DNA from: Candidatus Babelota bacterium
GTDB lineage: Bacteria; Babelota; Babeliae; Babelales; Vermiphilaceae
Reading direction: 5' to 3'
DNA: 64,000 nt
Assembly (NCBI GenBank): GCA_029262575.1
Contig: JAJCZC010000018.1
Span: 1-64,000 of the forward strand
The position numbers were made by a program, and so were the translations under genes. The notes beneath the pieces are model-generated. The model was not told the origin of the DNA. It ran no database searches and worked only from the letters and a program-made list of their open reading frames with translations. Position 1 is the stretch's first letter. Every line of letters starts with the position of its first letter. Shown here one piece after another: positions 17,813 through 26,628 of this stretch.

Positions 17813-18979
17813 TTACCAGTAGCTTATCTCATTAGAACCGTGTGTATAAAACATGTTGGCTTCAACATCTAATTTTTGTCTCCGCATAACGTTGTAACCC
17901 TTTTTACTCAAATTATTTAAATACGGCCCCACAACGTGCTCAACACAAACCATTCCACTCTCTAGTTCATCATAATCAAAAAATTCTAACATCTCTTTGA
18001 ATAAACCAAAGCGCATTGCAAAGCACCCTGTCAAAACAGCGTCAACACCCGTAATAGGTACCGTTAAAAATTTAGCTGCACAATCTACATCATCCGCATC
18101 TTCTAAAAATCTAATCAGCGTATCCATTTGAAAAAAGTATCTACCCGTTAATTTAACAATAATATCATCGTCATCAAAAGGCCACTCATTAAAGGCATAA
18201 AGCAAGGACTTAAATTCATTTACACCCTTATTTTTTAGGCTCGCATTATTTGTCTTGCTATATAATGTATTCTTACTCAAACCATCTAAAAACGTTGGCC
18301 CTCGCACACATGACTCCACTATATAGGGATGATAGCCAAATTCAACAATTCTGTTAATAGCACGAGTATATTGTTTCTTTCGTTGTTCATAAAGCGTTGG
18401 GATAATTGCTGCCGTTCCTATCACATGAATTCTGCGTTTCATAAGCCGAAATATTTTTTCCACATTCATTACATGAGGAGTAAAACCCGAACTTGCTGCT
18501 AAAATATCGTCAACAGGAAGCACACAAACTCCTGCAAACCCTTCTTTCTGAGACGCTTTTGGTAGAGATAGAGCATCTGATCCCACATTGGTCAATACAA
18601 CACAATATTCCTTTTGAGCACTTACAAAATCATCCATAGCCTTTTGTTCAAATTCTTGTCCCATATTACTTGACACTGCACACACGATAGCACTCGGGAA
18701 TAATTGCCCTACAACGCTTCGATCAATGTCTTTATTGCTAATCAACAAACAAGGATATGATGTGAATTCTTTAAACAACCGAGTCACCATATTAGGATCG
18801 GATTCTGCCGATCGAACCAAAGAAATCGCCTTCTTTTTAAATCGACTTTTTTCGCAAAGAACCGTTTTGCGTTTAATTATTTGACGAAATAGATCTTGAA
18901 CCCACTGAGTTTCACAAGAAACATCAAAGAATACAAATAAAACCAAAATAATTTTTTTTTTCACGTTTCGACCCTGCAT
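17813..18979 (-). CDS. Secreted protein of an unrecognised glycosyltransferase-like family (pair member B)
   Basis: ATG 18979 overlaps the previous stop as TAATG, suggesting coupled translation; GTG 18964 is an alternative. The N-terminus (VKKKIILVLFVFFDVSC) is a signal peptide. About half of the residues align with the neighbouring gene at 18979-20088. Conserved blocks are VIGTAAIIPTLYEQRKKQY, PYIVESCVRGPTFLD, LKNKGVNEFKSLL, DDDDIIVKLTGRYFF, and a C-terminus ending in YW. The D-D-D-D-I-I-x-K-L-T-G-R-Y block looks like a nucleotide-sugar site. I do not recognise the family; glycosyltransferase is inferred from the block and the context. Confidence 0.6.
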   Translation of the reverse strand: MQGRNVKKKIILVLFVFFDVSCETQWVQDLFRQIIKRKTVLCEKSRFKKKAISLVRSAESDPNMVTRLFKEFTSYPCLLISNKDIDRSVVGQLFPSAIVCAVSSNMGQEFEQKAMDDFVSAQKEYCVVLTNVGSDALSLPKASQKEGFAGVCVLPVDDILAASSGFTPHVMNVEKIFRLMKRRIHVIGTAAIIPTLYEQRKKQYTRAINRIVEFGYHPYIVESCVRGPTFLDGLSKNTLYSKTNNASLKNKGVNEFKSLLYAFNEWPFDDDDIIVKLTGRYFFQMDTLIRFLEDADDVDCAAKFLTVPITGVDAVLTGCFAMRFGLFKEMLEFFDYDELESGMVCVEHVVGPYLNNLSKKGYNVMRRQKLDVEANMFYTHGSNEISYW

Positions 18980-20088
18980 TACCAATAGGTTAATTTATCA
19001 GACCCGCCACCACCAAAAACATTAGCTTCTATTCCTAATAGCCCAAGTCTAATCAACTTAAAGCCCTCTTTTTCTAATTGCTCCAAATAGGGCCCGACTT
19101 CATGCTCTATGCAAATCATTTCTTTTTCTAGCTTTTCATAGTCGTATGATGCATACATCTGCTTCATCAAATCGTATCGCATAGCAAAGCATCCGGTTAA
19201 CACTGAGGAACGGTCCATTTGTTCAAATTTTGCAACAGCTGCAACATCATCCGCCTCCTCCAAAAGTCTTAATAATTTGTCAAACTGCAAAACATAACGT
19301 CCAGTTAGTTTAAGAATAATATCATCATCGTTAAAATTCCATTTTTGCAAGGCCATCAACAGCGAAACCGACTCATTAACACCCTTGTTTTTTAAATATG
19401 CATTATTCGATAATGTATAACATACATTGTTGCAATACTCATCTAGAAAAGTTGGACCCGCAACACATGATTCTACAACATAAGGGCTATATCCATGACC
19501 CTCTAATGTTTGAATTGACCTAATATATTGATTTTTGCGCTGCTCATAGCGCCTTGGAATAATGGCTGCCGTGCATACTACACGAATATTACGCTTCATA
19601 AGCTTAAGTAATTTTGGCATATCTACATGTATATGTGCCTTATCTTTATTAAGCAAGCCATCCACTGAAATGTAACACAAATGCGGAATCTGCTGATGTA
19701 CAGTTTGTATATCATTTGTTCGGGATGGAAGATCTGTCAAAACAGTAACATATCCACCATGGGTATTTGTAAAATTTAGAATTTTGCTTATTAGTAAATC
19801 AACGGGCACATCAGGAGAAACCGAATGCACCTGAACTTTAGGAAATAACCCATTAAGCAATGTTTGATCCAGCACATTTTCAGTAAGCATCAAACACGGA
19901 CCGGTTGCTACTTTTTTTAACAAACGCGACAAAATATGCACATCAACAGGGAACGCCGGTTCCGGAATTAATGACATATTAACAGGCTGCTTTTCTATTA
20001 AGGACCGAAATGCATTAATTATATAATCCTCTGCTTTGGTTGCTACAAAGCAAAGACATATAACAACAAAGCAAACTTTCAACTTCAT
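18979..20088 (-). CDS. Secreted protein of an unrecognised glycosyltransferase-like family (pair member A)
   Basis: ATG 20088 has AAAGGAG upstream; GTG 20091 also fits. The 369-residue product begins MKLKVCFVVICLCFVATKA, a signal peptide. Residues from about 165 on carry the family core: VVCTAAIIPRRYEQRKNQY, PYVVESCVAGPTFLD, LKNKGVNESVSLL, DDDDIILKLTGRYVL, VLTGCFAMRYDLMKQMY, MICIEHEVGPYLEQLEKEG, and the terminal LTYW. The N-terminal 160 residues vary more between the two copies. A tandem duplication produced the pair, and a third decayed copy remains at 23320-23489. No known family recognised. Confidence 0.6.
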   Translation of the reverse strand: MKLKVCFVVICLCFVATKAEDYIINAFRSLIEKQPVNMSLIPEPAFPVDVHILSRLLKKVATGPCLMLTENVLDQTLLNGLFPKVQVHSVSPDVPVDLLISKILNFTNTHGGYVTVLTDLPSRTNDIQTVHQQIPHLCYISVDGLLNKDKAHIHVDMPKLLKLMKRNIRVVCTAAIIPRRYEQRKNQYIRSIQTLEGHGYSPYVVESCVAGPTFLDEYCNNVCYTLSNNAYLKNKGVNESVSLLMALQKWNFNDDDIILKLTGRYVLQFDKLLRLLEEADDVAAVAKFEQMDRSSVLTGCFAMRYDLMKQMYASYDYEKLEKEMICIEHEVGPYLEQLEKEGFKLIRLGLLGIEANVFGGGGSDKLTYW

Positions 20089-20109
20089 CACAACTCCTTT
20101 TAGATAACA

Positions 20110-21045
20110 TTAAACAGCATCATATTCGCGAAGAAATAAATTGCGAAGGCCGCCATAGGGACATCGATGAGCATCCTGCCCGCATGCATATATAATTTTT
20201 TCTGCTGGATAATTCTGAACGACAATATTATGAAAAAGCAAATCATAATGTAATCGTGGAAATACAACAAGATCAAACTCTTTTTGTCGAATACGCTCAA
20301 CAATATTTTCACGATCTATAGGCAAATCTTCAAGATTTTTTGCATAAGTGAACCCTTTGCCATAAATTTTCTTTACATCGCTTGCACAATTAGAATAAAG
20401 ATAATCACGCTTTGGAAAATCAACAATGCGATCACCATAAAGAGTCTTCAAGCCTATAATAATACATTCTTGCAGGTAATCCGGCATAGGGTTATAATTA
20501 AATAAAACCAATATTTTCCCTGTGCCATTATAGCCAACTTGATCAAGCATGTATTGAGCAAGACTTTCGGTAACCAATTTCTCACGCGTATATTGCAATA
20601 ATTTCTCTACAATTTCCTTGTATTTTGCAACATCAAACACGGAATGGTCTATTTTGCCATGAGAAACCCCAGGCAAATTCATGGCTTCCAGCACAAGTTC
20701 TTTTGGAAAAAGATGCATAGTACCTGCAGGACATTGTTCTAGATTCACAAAATAAGGAATGCATCCACTTGCCAAAATTTCATAATGCCGCATGCAATCC
20801 CATCCACCCTTTTTCCAAGTAAATGCAAAATATGAACGTTGATAGTCTTTATAATATTCACCTTCATCATCGAAAATATAGGTTGACCAGTCCCCGGGAA
20901 TAAGCGTTGCAAAATCCTTATCTTTTTCAGGAATCTTTGAAACTATTTTTGATGTAGGAATCGAAAATGAAATTGGATACGGTTTAGCATGAACAATACC
21001 TACCATGCATAATGCAAAAAATGCTTGCTTATTCGTTAATAACAT
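20110..21045 (-). CDS. Secreted putative glycosyltransferase
   Basis: The 311-residue protein starts at ATG 21045 after AAAAAAGGAA and has a signal peptide MLLTNKQAFFALCMVGIVHA. A conserved block GGWDCMRHYEILASGCIPYF lies near residue 80, and MHLFPKELVLEAMNLPG follows. The 'R-H-Y-E-I-L-A-S-G-C-I-P' string is the kind of donor-binding motif seen in GT-B glycosyltransferases, including exostosin-like proteins. The second half (GKILVLFNYNPMPDYLQECI, DLVVFPRLHYDLLF) looks like the other Rossmann-like lobe. Order of lobes is unusual, so the family is uncertain. It is the first gene of a minus-strand run reaching to 16226. Confidence 0.55.
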   Translation of the reverse strand: MLLTNKQAFFALCMVGIVHAKPYPISFSIPTSKIVSKIPEKDKDFATLIPGDWSTYIFDDEGEYYKDYQRSYFAFTWKKGGWDCMRHYEILASGCIPYFVNLEQCPAGTMHLFPKELVLEAMNLPGVSHGKIDHSVFDVAKYKEIVEKLLQYTREKLVTESLAQYMLDQVGYNGTGKILVLFNYNPMPDYLQECIIIGLKTLYGDRIVDFPKRDYLYSNCASDVKKIYGKGFTYAKNLEDLPIDRENIVERIRQKEFDLVVFPRLHYDLLFHNIVVQNYPAEKIIYACGQDAHRCPYGGLRNLFLREYDAV

Positions 21046-21321
21046 ATTAAATATTCCTTTTTTAAGCAGATTTTATTGAATTTTTAATTTCAATCTCAAT
21101 CTAAATAATTAAACAAAAATAAGCAAAATATATTCACTTATTTTATGTGCAAAAAACAGAAAAAACACCTTTAATTAGTCATTGACAAATAGACCCTCAT
21201 TTTTTAGAATCTCAATGTCTTTAATAATAATTTAATCTAAAAAAAGGGCCCTTATCTAAAGAATACAACAGTTCAACAAAAAAATGCTAAAACCCTAATT
21301 TTAACGAAAAGGATTGTAATT

Positions 21322-22434
21322 ATGAAAAAGCTTCTCATTGTTCTATGCGTCATCTTTGCCGAATTTACTCATGCTCGTCAGATCGACCTTGACCTTGATC
21401 AACCACAATTAATTAAAATATACGCTGAAGATTCAGAATCTTTACAAATCGTAAAAAATATCATGTCAACCTTTGGTCTTCATTATCAAACAACCAACAC
21501 TTGTTTGAAGGGCGACAATTGTTTATATATTTTAGCGGGGTCAACACTCGCCATCAACCCGCATTCTGCTCCAGATAACTATATCGTTTACCACACAAAA
21601 CAAGTTCAAAACTTGAACCGTGAGCTTTTAACAAATGCTTGTGCTATTTGGGATGCATCGTGGGATAATATCAATAAATACAAAAATGATGCACCACATT
21701 ATTATTATCTGCCTAATGAAAACTATTCGTTCCTCGATCCAGTAGTTTTATCATGCTATTTACCGCTCCAAGCTCTTCCAGCCTATAAGAGAATCTTGCA
21801 ATATAGCAACACTGTAAACACTGATATTTCAAGCCATGTACCAACATTGTTTTGCCATGCCTATACTCTTAATCCGTCTATTATGGTTGAAGCAGGTGTT
21901 CGCGGCGACGAAGGATCAAATGTTGCATTACAAGCCGCAGCAAAACCGTTTAACAGCCATCTAATTGGTATTGATGTCAACGATGATTCACGTGTCTACC
22001 AAAACATCCCTAATGCAACATTTTTGCAAATAGATGATCGTCAATTTGCAAATCACTTTAAAACAATGAATTTACCAAAACAAACAATTGATTTTGTATT
22101 CATCGACACATCTCATGAATATCAACACACTGTTGACGAAATTCAAGTATTTAAATCGATTCTTTCTGAAAATGGCGCTCTTGGATTCCATGATTCTAAT
22201 ATAACTCCGTTACAAAGATTTTCTGCATATTCACGCTTGAACGGCACACTACAAACTGGTATCTGGGGAAACCCGCGTGGTGTTGCTCCGGCAATCAAAC
22301 TTCAACTGGGTGTTCAATTTGATGAAACTCAATATGTAAATCAAACATTCATAAAAGACGGTTACACTTGGCGCTTCATCCATTACCCATTCTGCAATGG
22401 TTTAACCATAGCAAAACGCATTCAAAAGAATTAA
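21322..22434 (+). CDS. Secreted class I methyltransferase (Methyltransf_24-like)
   Basis: The 370-residue protein starts behind AAAAGGATTG and has a signal peptide MKKLLIVLCVIFAEFTHA. Residues 1-185 are of unknown type (LYILAGSTLAINPHSAPDNY resembles a vestigial glycan-binding or transferase domain). The C-terminal half is a SAM methyltransferase: PSIMVEAGVRGDEGSNVALQ (motif I), HLIGIDVNDDSRVYQ, IDFVFIDTSHEYQHTVDEI and LGFHDSNI. The D-T-S-H-x-Y-x-x-T motif is typical of Methyltransf_24 enzymes in polysaccharide clusters. A textbook terminator follows 35 bases after the stop. Confidence 0.72.
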   Translation: MKKLLIVLCVIFAEFTHARQIDLDLDQPQLIKIYAEDSESLQIVKNIMSTFGLHYQTTNTCLKGDNCLYILAGSTLAINPHSAPDNYIVYHTKQVQNLNRELLTNACAIWDASWDNINKYKNDAPHYYYLPNENYSFLDPVVLSCYLPLQALPAYKRILQYSNTVNTDISSHVPTLFCHAYTLNPSIMVEAGVRGDEGSNVALQAAAKPFNSHLIGIDVNDDSRVYQNIPNATFLQIDDRQFANHFKTMNLPKQTIDFVFIDTSHEYQHTVDEIQVFKSILSENGALGFHDSNITPLQRFSAYSRLNGTLQTGIWGNPRGVAPAIKLQLGVQFDETQYVNQTFIKDGYTWRFIHYPFCNGLTIAKRIQKN

Positions 22435-22469
22435 TTTTTAGATTACTAACGATTAAAATGCAATATTCA

Positions 22470-22496
22470 CCCCGGCCTTTCGCCGGGGTTTTCTAA
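22470..22496 (+). terminator. Rho-independent terminator
   Basis: A GC-rich 7-bp stem (CCCCGGC with GCCGGGG), loop CTTTC and tail TTTTCT lie directly downstream of the methyltransferase gene. The convergent SGNH gene ends just beyond. Confidence 0.88.
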
Positions 22497-22501
22497 ATAA
22501 T

Positions 22502-23242
22502 TCAAAGGCTATTATCACTATTCGGAGCTTTGCTCACAAGGCTGAATAGCCTTTCTTTTATCACGCGATTATATGCAATATTAACATGGACTGAACCATC
22601 ACTTAATGACAATTCAAAGCTGCCTTCTGAATTCTGAAACAAATCACGTATGTCCAAAAAATGGAAATCTGTTTTATCTATTTCAGCTTTAAGAGCGTCA
22701 TTGAGTAAACTATTCAACAAAACTCGCTCTGATAGAGATCCATAAACTGGAAAAAATGCCGTATGCCCCATATCTGAAGGTGGCACTGGACCCAATATAA
22801 CCACATCAAGTTTTTTATATTTATGCACATTCTCGCTAATTGTTTTTAAGTAACTTGATACCAAAGTTTTAATAACCTCATCTGCCGATCTCCCTTGAGC
22901 GTCTCTTTGTTTTCCAATATGACACCTAACATCAATCTCTCCGAAACTAAAAACTACGGTATCACCATCTTTAACATGCCCCCTTATATCTAATATTCCA
23001 AAACCATCTCGACCAACCCTATGCATAGTAATTGGGCCTAAATGATGAATATAAAAAGGAGCACAAAAATCCCCGTCATCGAGCTTCATGCAAAAAGATG
23101 AATTCTCATCAAATGTGCCCCTATTTTTATTAGAAAAACAAAAATAAGCATGACTATCTCCAAATACATGCACAGCATAACATCCAACTTCATTGGCATA
23201 TATACAAAATAATACGAGCAAAAACCACTTATTTAACAGCAT
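22502..23242 (-). CDS. Secreted SGNH/GDSL-type hydrolase
   Basis: ATG 23242 is preferred, with GGGAGTG upstream; TTG 23257 is in frame. A signal peptide (MLLNKWFLLVLFCIYANEVG) precedes HVFGDSHAYF, the block I G-D-S with nucleophile Ser. VVFSFGEIDVRCHIGKQ replaces the usual G-x-N-D block with G-E-I-D and R-C-H. The last block DGSVHVN supplies the Asp and His of the triad. About 246 residues, typical of the family. Related proteins in glycan clusters remove or transfer acyl groups on sugars; here acetyl-ester cleavage or transfer on the exported glycan is plausible. Substrate not shown by sequence. Confidence 0.68.
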   Translation of the reverse strand: MLLNKWFLLVLFCIYANEVGCYAVHVFGDSHAYFCFSNKNRGTFDENSSFCMKLDDGDFCAPFYIHHLGPITMHRVGRDGFGILDIRGHVKDGDTVVFSFGEIDVRCHIGKQRDAQGRSADEVIKTLVSSYLKTISENVHKYKKLDVVILGPVPPSDMGHTAFFPVYGSLSERVLLNSLLNDALKAEIDKTDFHFLDIRDLFQNSEGSFELSLSDGSVHVNIAYNRVIKERLFSLVSKAPNSDNSL

Positions 23243-23319
23243 ACTACACACTCCCAATCATTATATGACATACACCGACTCCCTTTAAAGGGAGTCTATT
23301 AAAAAAACGAACAACACAC

Positions 23320-23489
23320 TTACCAATATTGCAATTTAAAATTCGCACCACCATATAACCTACTCAATATAGATGTAACCCGTCTATAAGTTTTATTGAA
23401 ATATGCCGCTCGGTTAGATCATAAAAGTATTTGCCAACATTCCATTCCACACAAATCTTATTGGGCTTCATATATATAGGCATAGTCCA
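23320..23489 (-). pseudogene. Decayed third copy of the 17813/18979 family (C-terminal end)
   Basis: Read on the minus strand, one frame gives KICVEWNVGKYFYDLTERH, matching MICIEHEVGPYLEQLEKEG of the intact gene. After a frameshift near 23385, another frame gives RVTSILSRLYGGANFKLQYW and a TAA, matching the family's end in TYW. There is no start and the frame is broken. The fragment occupies the largest gap in the glycan region. Confidence 0.7.
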
Positions 23490-23623
23490 GGGTGTTTAAC
23501 ATATTTGTAAAATAAGAATATTTGAAAACAAACCGGACCAATATGAATATTCACAATTGGTCCATGCACAGTATGTTTCGATCAGAAGCGACATACGAAT
23601 GATGAGCCAGGCATAGAAACGCT

Positions 23624-23673
23624 CAAAAAAAAAGCGTGTTGATTCTTTAGATCAAACACCGTTTTTTTAGTTG
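23624..23673 (+). other. Imperfect A/T-flanked hairpin
   Basis: AAAAGCGTGTTGAT and ATCAAACACCGTTTTTTT can pair with one bulge around a TCTTTAG loop, and a T-run follows. It looks like a terminator, but no intact plus-strand gene ends before it. It could be left over from a lost gene or act in the leader of the next gene. Confidence 0.3.
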
Positions 23674-23744
23674 TGAAGTTAAAGATTTAACTATATTATA
23701 AAAACGTATGAAGAATATTAATGCAAGAAGAAATCGGAATAACT

Positions 23745-24734
23745 ATGCAAAAAAAACTTATTATTCTATTTTGGACAACCTCGCTTATCGCTCAAAGTGG
23801 ACTAACCTATGAAGTCACAGGAAGACTGGGAGACAACCTTCTTACATATTGCAAACACAAATGGATAGCACATGTACATAAACTTAACTTGTACGTGCCG
23901 CATTTTAAATATGCAGATGCTTTTGAAATACTTGATACCGAACTAACCGCTCGAAATATACCCCGACACCTTAGGAACGTTAGATTAAATAATCAATCGC
24001 AATTGACAAGGCAAAATAGCAACTATTTATACCACAGCTCTTATTACACACAAATTGAAAATTTAGAATTAGATGAATGCGCTGACTTTGTATTCAAAAA
24101 AAGCATAGAAGATCCTAAATTTGGCCAAGATGTAAGAGAGGCTTTATCACTTAAAAATGCACATAAAACTGAAATCAAAATCCCACTAGATAAAATTACT
24201 GTCGCGATCCACATAAGAAAGGGCTGTGGTATTGACTACCCCCTCATATCAAAACAATATATAAACGATCCACAAATACCCAGAATCGATCCCGAGATAT
24301 ATTCTGATGAACATCATTCACTTAAGTTTCCGCCAGAGCAATTTTATGCCGAACAATTAGAAAAACTTTATTACTTACTTGATAAACAACCTCTATATGG
24401 TTTCATTTTTACTGATGATGCACACCCTTTTGCAATAGCTCAAAAATTAACTGCCTATTTAGAAAAAAAAGGCATAAAAATAATACTTGATACCAATGAA
24501 GCAAATACAACGGCTCAGTCAAGTATTATGGCAGACATTTATGCGATGACCAAATTCGACTATCTGATCAGATCAGAGTCGCACTTCCCTTGGATTTCTC
24601 AAATGATCGGAAGCCATAAAGGCATTATTCGCCCTGTTGCTTGCGAATGGGAAGATGGCTATCTCAAGATGACTAAGGTACTTATGGATATTCCTGATCG
24701 CAGCAGGAACATGCTAAAAACTATAGAAATTTGA
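23745..24734 (+). CDS. Secreted fucosyltransferase-superfamily protein
   Basis: ATG 23745 places a signal peptide (MQKKLIILFWTTSLIAQSG) at the N-terminus; an ATG 24 bases earlier is possible. YEVTGRLGDNLLTYCKHKW at the mature start parallels the G-G-L-G-N-Q-L-F-Q-Y motif of alpha-1,2-fucosyltransferases. VAIHIRKGCGIDYP matches the H-x-R-x-G donor-binding motif of the alpha-1,2/alpha-1,6/O-fucosyltransferase superfamily. The end (FDYLIRSESHFPWISQMIG) matches the third conserved motif, with S-x-F-S/P-W. Such enzymes use GDP-fucose; the window also encodes Gmd and GDP-fucose synthase. Exact linkage cannot be told, and overall similarity looks low. Confidence 0.6.
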   Translation: MQKKLIILFWTTSLIAQSGLTYEVTGRLGDNLLTYCKHKWIAHVHKLNLYVPHFKYADAFEILDTELTARNIPRHLRNVRLNNQSQLTRQNSNYLYHSSYYTQIENLELDECADFVFKKSIEDPKFGQDVREALSLKNAHKTEIKIPLDKITVAIHIRKGCGIDYPLISKQYINDPQIPRIDPEIYSDEHHSLKFPPEQFYAEQLEKLYYLLDKQPLYGFIFTDDAHPFAIAQKLTAYLEKKGIKIILDTNEANTTAQSSIMADIYAMTKFDYLIRSESHFPWISQMIGSHKGIIRPVACEWEDGYLKMTKVLMDIPDRSRNMLKTIEI

Positions 24735-24736
24735 TA

Positions 24737-25651
24737 CTACATCCAAGAACATTTCCAATAATGAATAGCATAGGTTTCTTCTCTTAACCAATTAGTCGGT
24801 GAATCTTCTGCCGTTGCTGGAATAGGATAAAAGTAACCTGATGGAAACATAACACCCTTATAATTTTGCAAACGCGGCATAATTTTAAATATTACATCAG
24901 TTAAAAAGTGCGGACCAGTAAATTTTAAACTGGAAGGATGTGCTCGTCTTGTATGCAACTGCTTAATAACTTCTGCCAGGATAGGATCATTTGGTTTAGC
25001 TGCCATTAATCCATTTAAAATTGAAAAATTATAATCATGCGCAACGCCAATAAAGAAATCTAAATTGCAATGTAAGCTTTCAAACGACCTCAAACATTCA
25101 AAATCTGTATCAACATATAAGCCACCCACTTGAAAAATAGCTTCATAACGAATCAAGTCAGACTTTTCACCATAGTTTTTGGTTTTCGTTGAATATGTTC
25201 GCTGATTATATAATTGAACTTTACACATATCCATCACTATAAAGTTTGATCTTCGCTCTTGAGAAAGATAGTTCTTTAATTGATCAAAGCTCTCCAAAAT
25301 GACATCTCCAAATTCATAGGATGGATGATCTGCCCACAAAACAAATGTCCATTCTTTGTTATGTTCTATCCAAGTTTCTCTAAATTTCTTTGCATAGTCA
25401 GGCAAAGAACTACCAAGCCAGACATGATGCAATATGAATGGAATTGTGCTGATAGTCCCATCATTCTTTGACAATTCTATTGGCATCTCTTTATATTTTT
25501 CATATTGGCTATAAGCATATTTCCACTTTGCATCTGATAAAACAAAATGGCTTCTATATTCCTTTAGGCTTTCCATACTTTCATGAAAATCAACGCCTTG
25601 TAGAATTACTGAAGCCAATAAACAAAAAAATGTAACTATATGTTTAAACAT
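24737..25651 (-). CDS. Secreted GT32-type glycosyltransferase (copy 2)
   Basis: The 304-residue protein begins at ATG 25651 with AAAGGATAGCT upstream and has a signal peptide MFKHIVTFFCLLASVILQG. The family blocks are intact: IPFILHHVWLGSSLPDYA, GEKSDLIRYEAIFQVGG, LYVDTDFECL (ligand DTD), FTGPHFLTDVIF and YAIHYWKCSWM. It is closest to copy 1 at 7846 (shared W-L-G-S-S-L-P and W-T-F-V-L-W-A-D-H-P). It is the last gene of a long minus-strand run from 30802 to 24737. The convergent fucosyltransferase-like gene stops two bases away with no visible terminator between them. Confidence 0.85.
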   Translation of the reverse strand: MFKHIVTFFCLLASVILQGVDFHESMESLKEYRSHFVLSDAKWKYAYSQYEKYKEMPIELSKNDGTISTIPFILHHVWLGSSLPDYAKKFRETWIEHNKEWTFVLWADHPSYEFGDVILESFDQLKNYLSQERRSNFIVMDMCKVQLYNQRTYSTKTKNYGEKSDLIRYEAIFQVGGLYVDTDFECLRSFESLHCNLDFFIGVAHDYNFSILNGLMAAKPNDPILAEVIKQLHTRRAHPSSLKFTGPHFLTDVIFKIMPRLQNYKGVMFPSGYFYPIPATAEDSPTNWLREETYAIHYWKCSWM

Positions 25652-25653
25652 AG

Positions 25654-26589
25654 CTATCCTTTATAATTTTTTAAAAACAATCGTTTTCTTTCATTAATCT
25701 TTTGGAACCAATAGTCCGCATAAAGCTTGTCTAAATTCCAGCTGCCTTTACTTATTTGTTCATACTTTTCGGTTAAAAAAACTTCTGTTACCTCTTGCCA
25801 TGCGCAAACTTGTATTATAGGTAAATCTTTATAAATCTCTTTTATTGATGTCTCAGGCACAATTGGAATAGCACCCATAAGCAATGCCTCCCAAGTGCGA
25901 TGGCAATCTATACCATTGCCCCGAGGGCTTAATACAAAAAGAGCATTTCCCAAATCTGTTAAATATTCTGAATAATTTTTACGATGCGAGAAGCAACAAT
26001 AGCTCTTATTTCTAAAAAAATTCAAAAAACCAACTCGTGAGGGATGAGTTGGTGAAGTATAACCAGCATAAAGCAACATATCTTTTTGAAAATTGAAGCG
26101 TTGAATCTTCTGAATAATTGCAGTATTACCATGTGGCCAATAACCATTAGCAATGCCAATCGGTATCGGCATTAACTTTGGATGCTCTCTATCAATATTC
26201 AGAGCAAACCAAGCGATTATTTTTTCGTCATCAAGATATTTTGCAAATCTTCCAGGCATTACATCATCTCGATTGTGAGAAACAATAATAAAAGAACATT
26301 TTATGTGTTCATACACATGCGAAAAAAAATAGTCACAAAAATCAGCTACTATAAAAATAGTATCACCAGGCTCTATTAAGCTTGTATCAATGGATGGATG
26401 AACTTCATCAAACACATGATCACAAAACGCTCGAAAAGTATCACCCGATACATATGGATAACTGGAAACTCTTTTTGTGGGATTTCGTTCAAAACCTTCC
26501 CAAATATAAACCGATGAAGGCAATCTAAATATCTGAGCCTCAGTATAAAAACTAAAAAAAATAAGAATCATAGATAAACAAAAGATCAT
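25654..26589 (-). CDS. Secreted exostosin-like (GT47-type) glycosyltransferase
   Basis: The 311-residue protein starts at ATG 26589 behind GGGAG. Its signal peptide is MIFCLSMILIFFSFYTEA. The key block SPRGNGIDCHRTWEALLMG followed by AIPIVPETSIKEIYKDLP is the donor-binding signature of the exostosin domain, with a C-H-R-T-W-E-A core. PKLMPIPIGIANGYWPHG precedes it. In eukaryotes exostosins build heparan sulfate, and bacterial homologues build surface glycans. Two bases separate it from the GT32 gene, so the two are co-transcribed. Export through Sec puts it beyond the inner membrane. Confidence 0.72.
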   Translation of the reverse strand: MIFCLSMILIFFSFYTEAQIFRLPSSVYIWEGFERNPTKRVSSYPYVSGDTFRAFCDHVFDEVHPSIDTSLIEPGDTIFIVADFCDYFFSHVYEHIKCSFIIVSHNRDDVMPGRFAKYLDDEKIIAWFALNIDREHPKLMPIPIGIANGYWPHGNTAIIQKIQRFNFQKDMLLYAGYTSPTHPSRVGFLNFFRNKSYCCFSHRKNYSEYLTDLGNALFVLSPRGNGIDCHRTWEALLMGAIPIVPETSIKEIYKDLPIIQVCAWQEVTEVFLTEKYEQISKGSWNLDKLYADYWFQKINERKRLFLKNYKG

Positions 26590-26628
26590 ATAAGAACTCC
26601 CAAGACCAATCTAAAGACTTATCACTAA

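Noticed and set aside
23277-23296. Palindrome GACTCCCTTTAAAGGGAGTC as a terminator
   Set aside because: No T-run follows on either strand and no gene ends next to it on the right strand; left as an unexplained palindrome.
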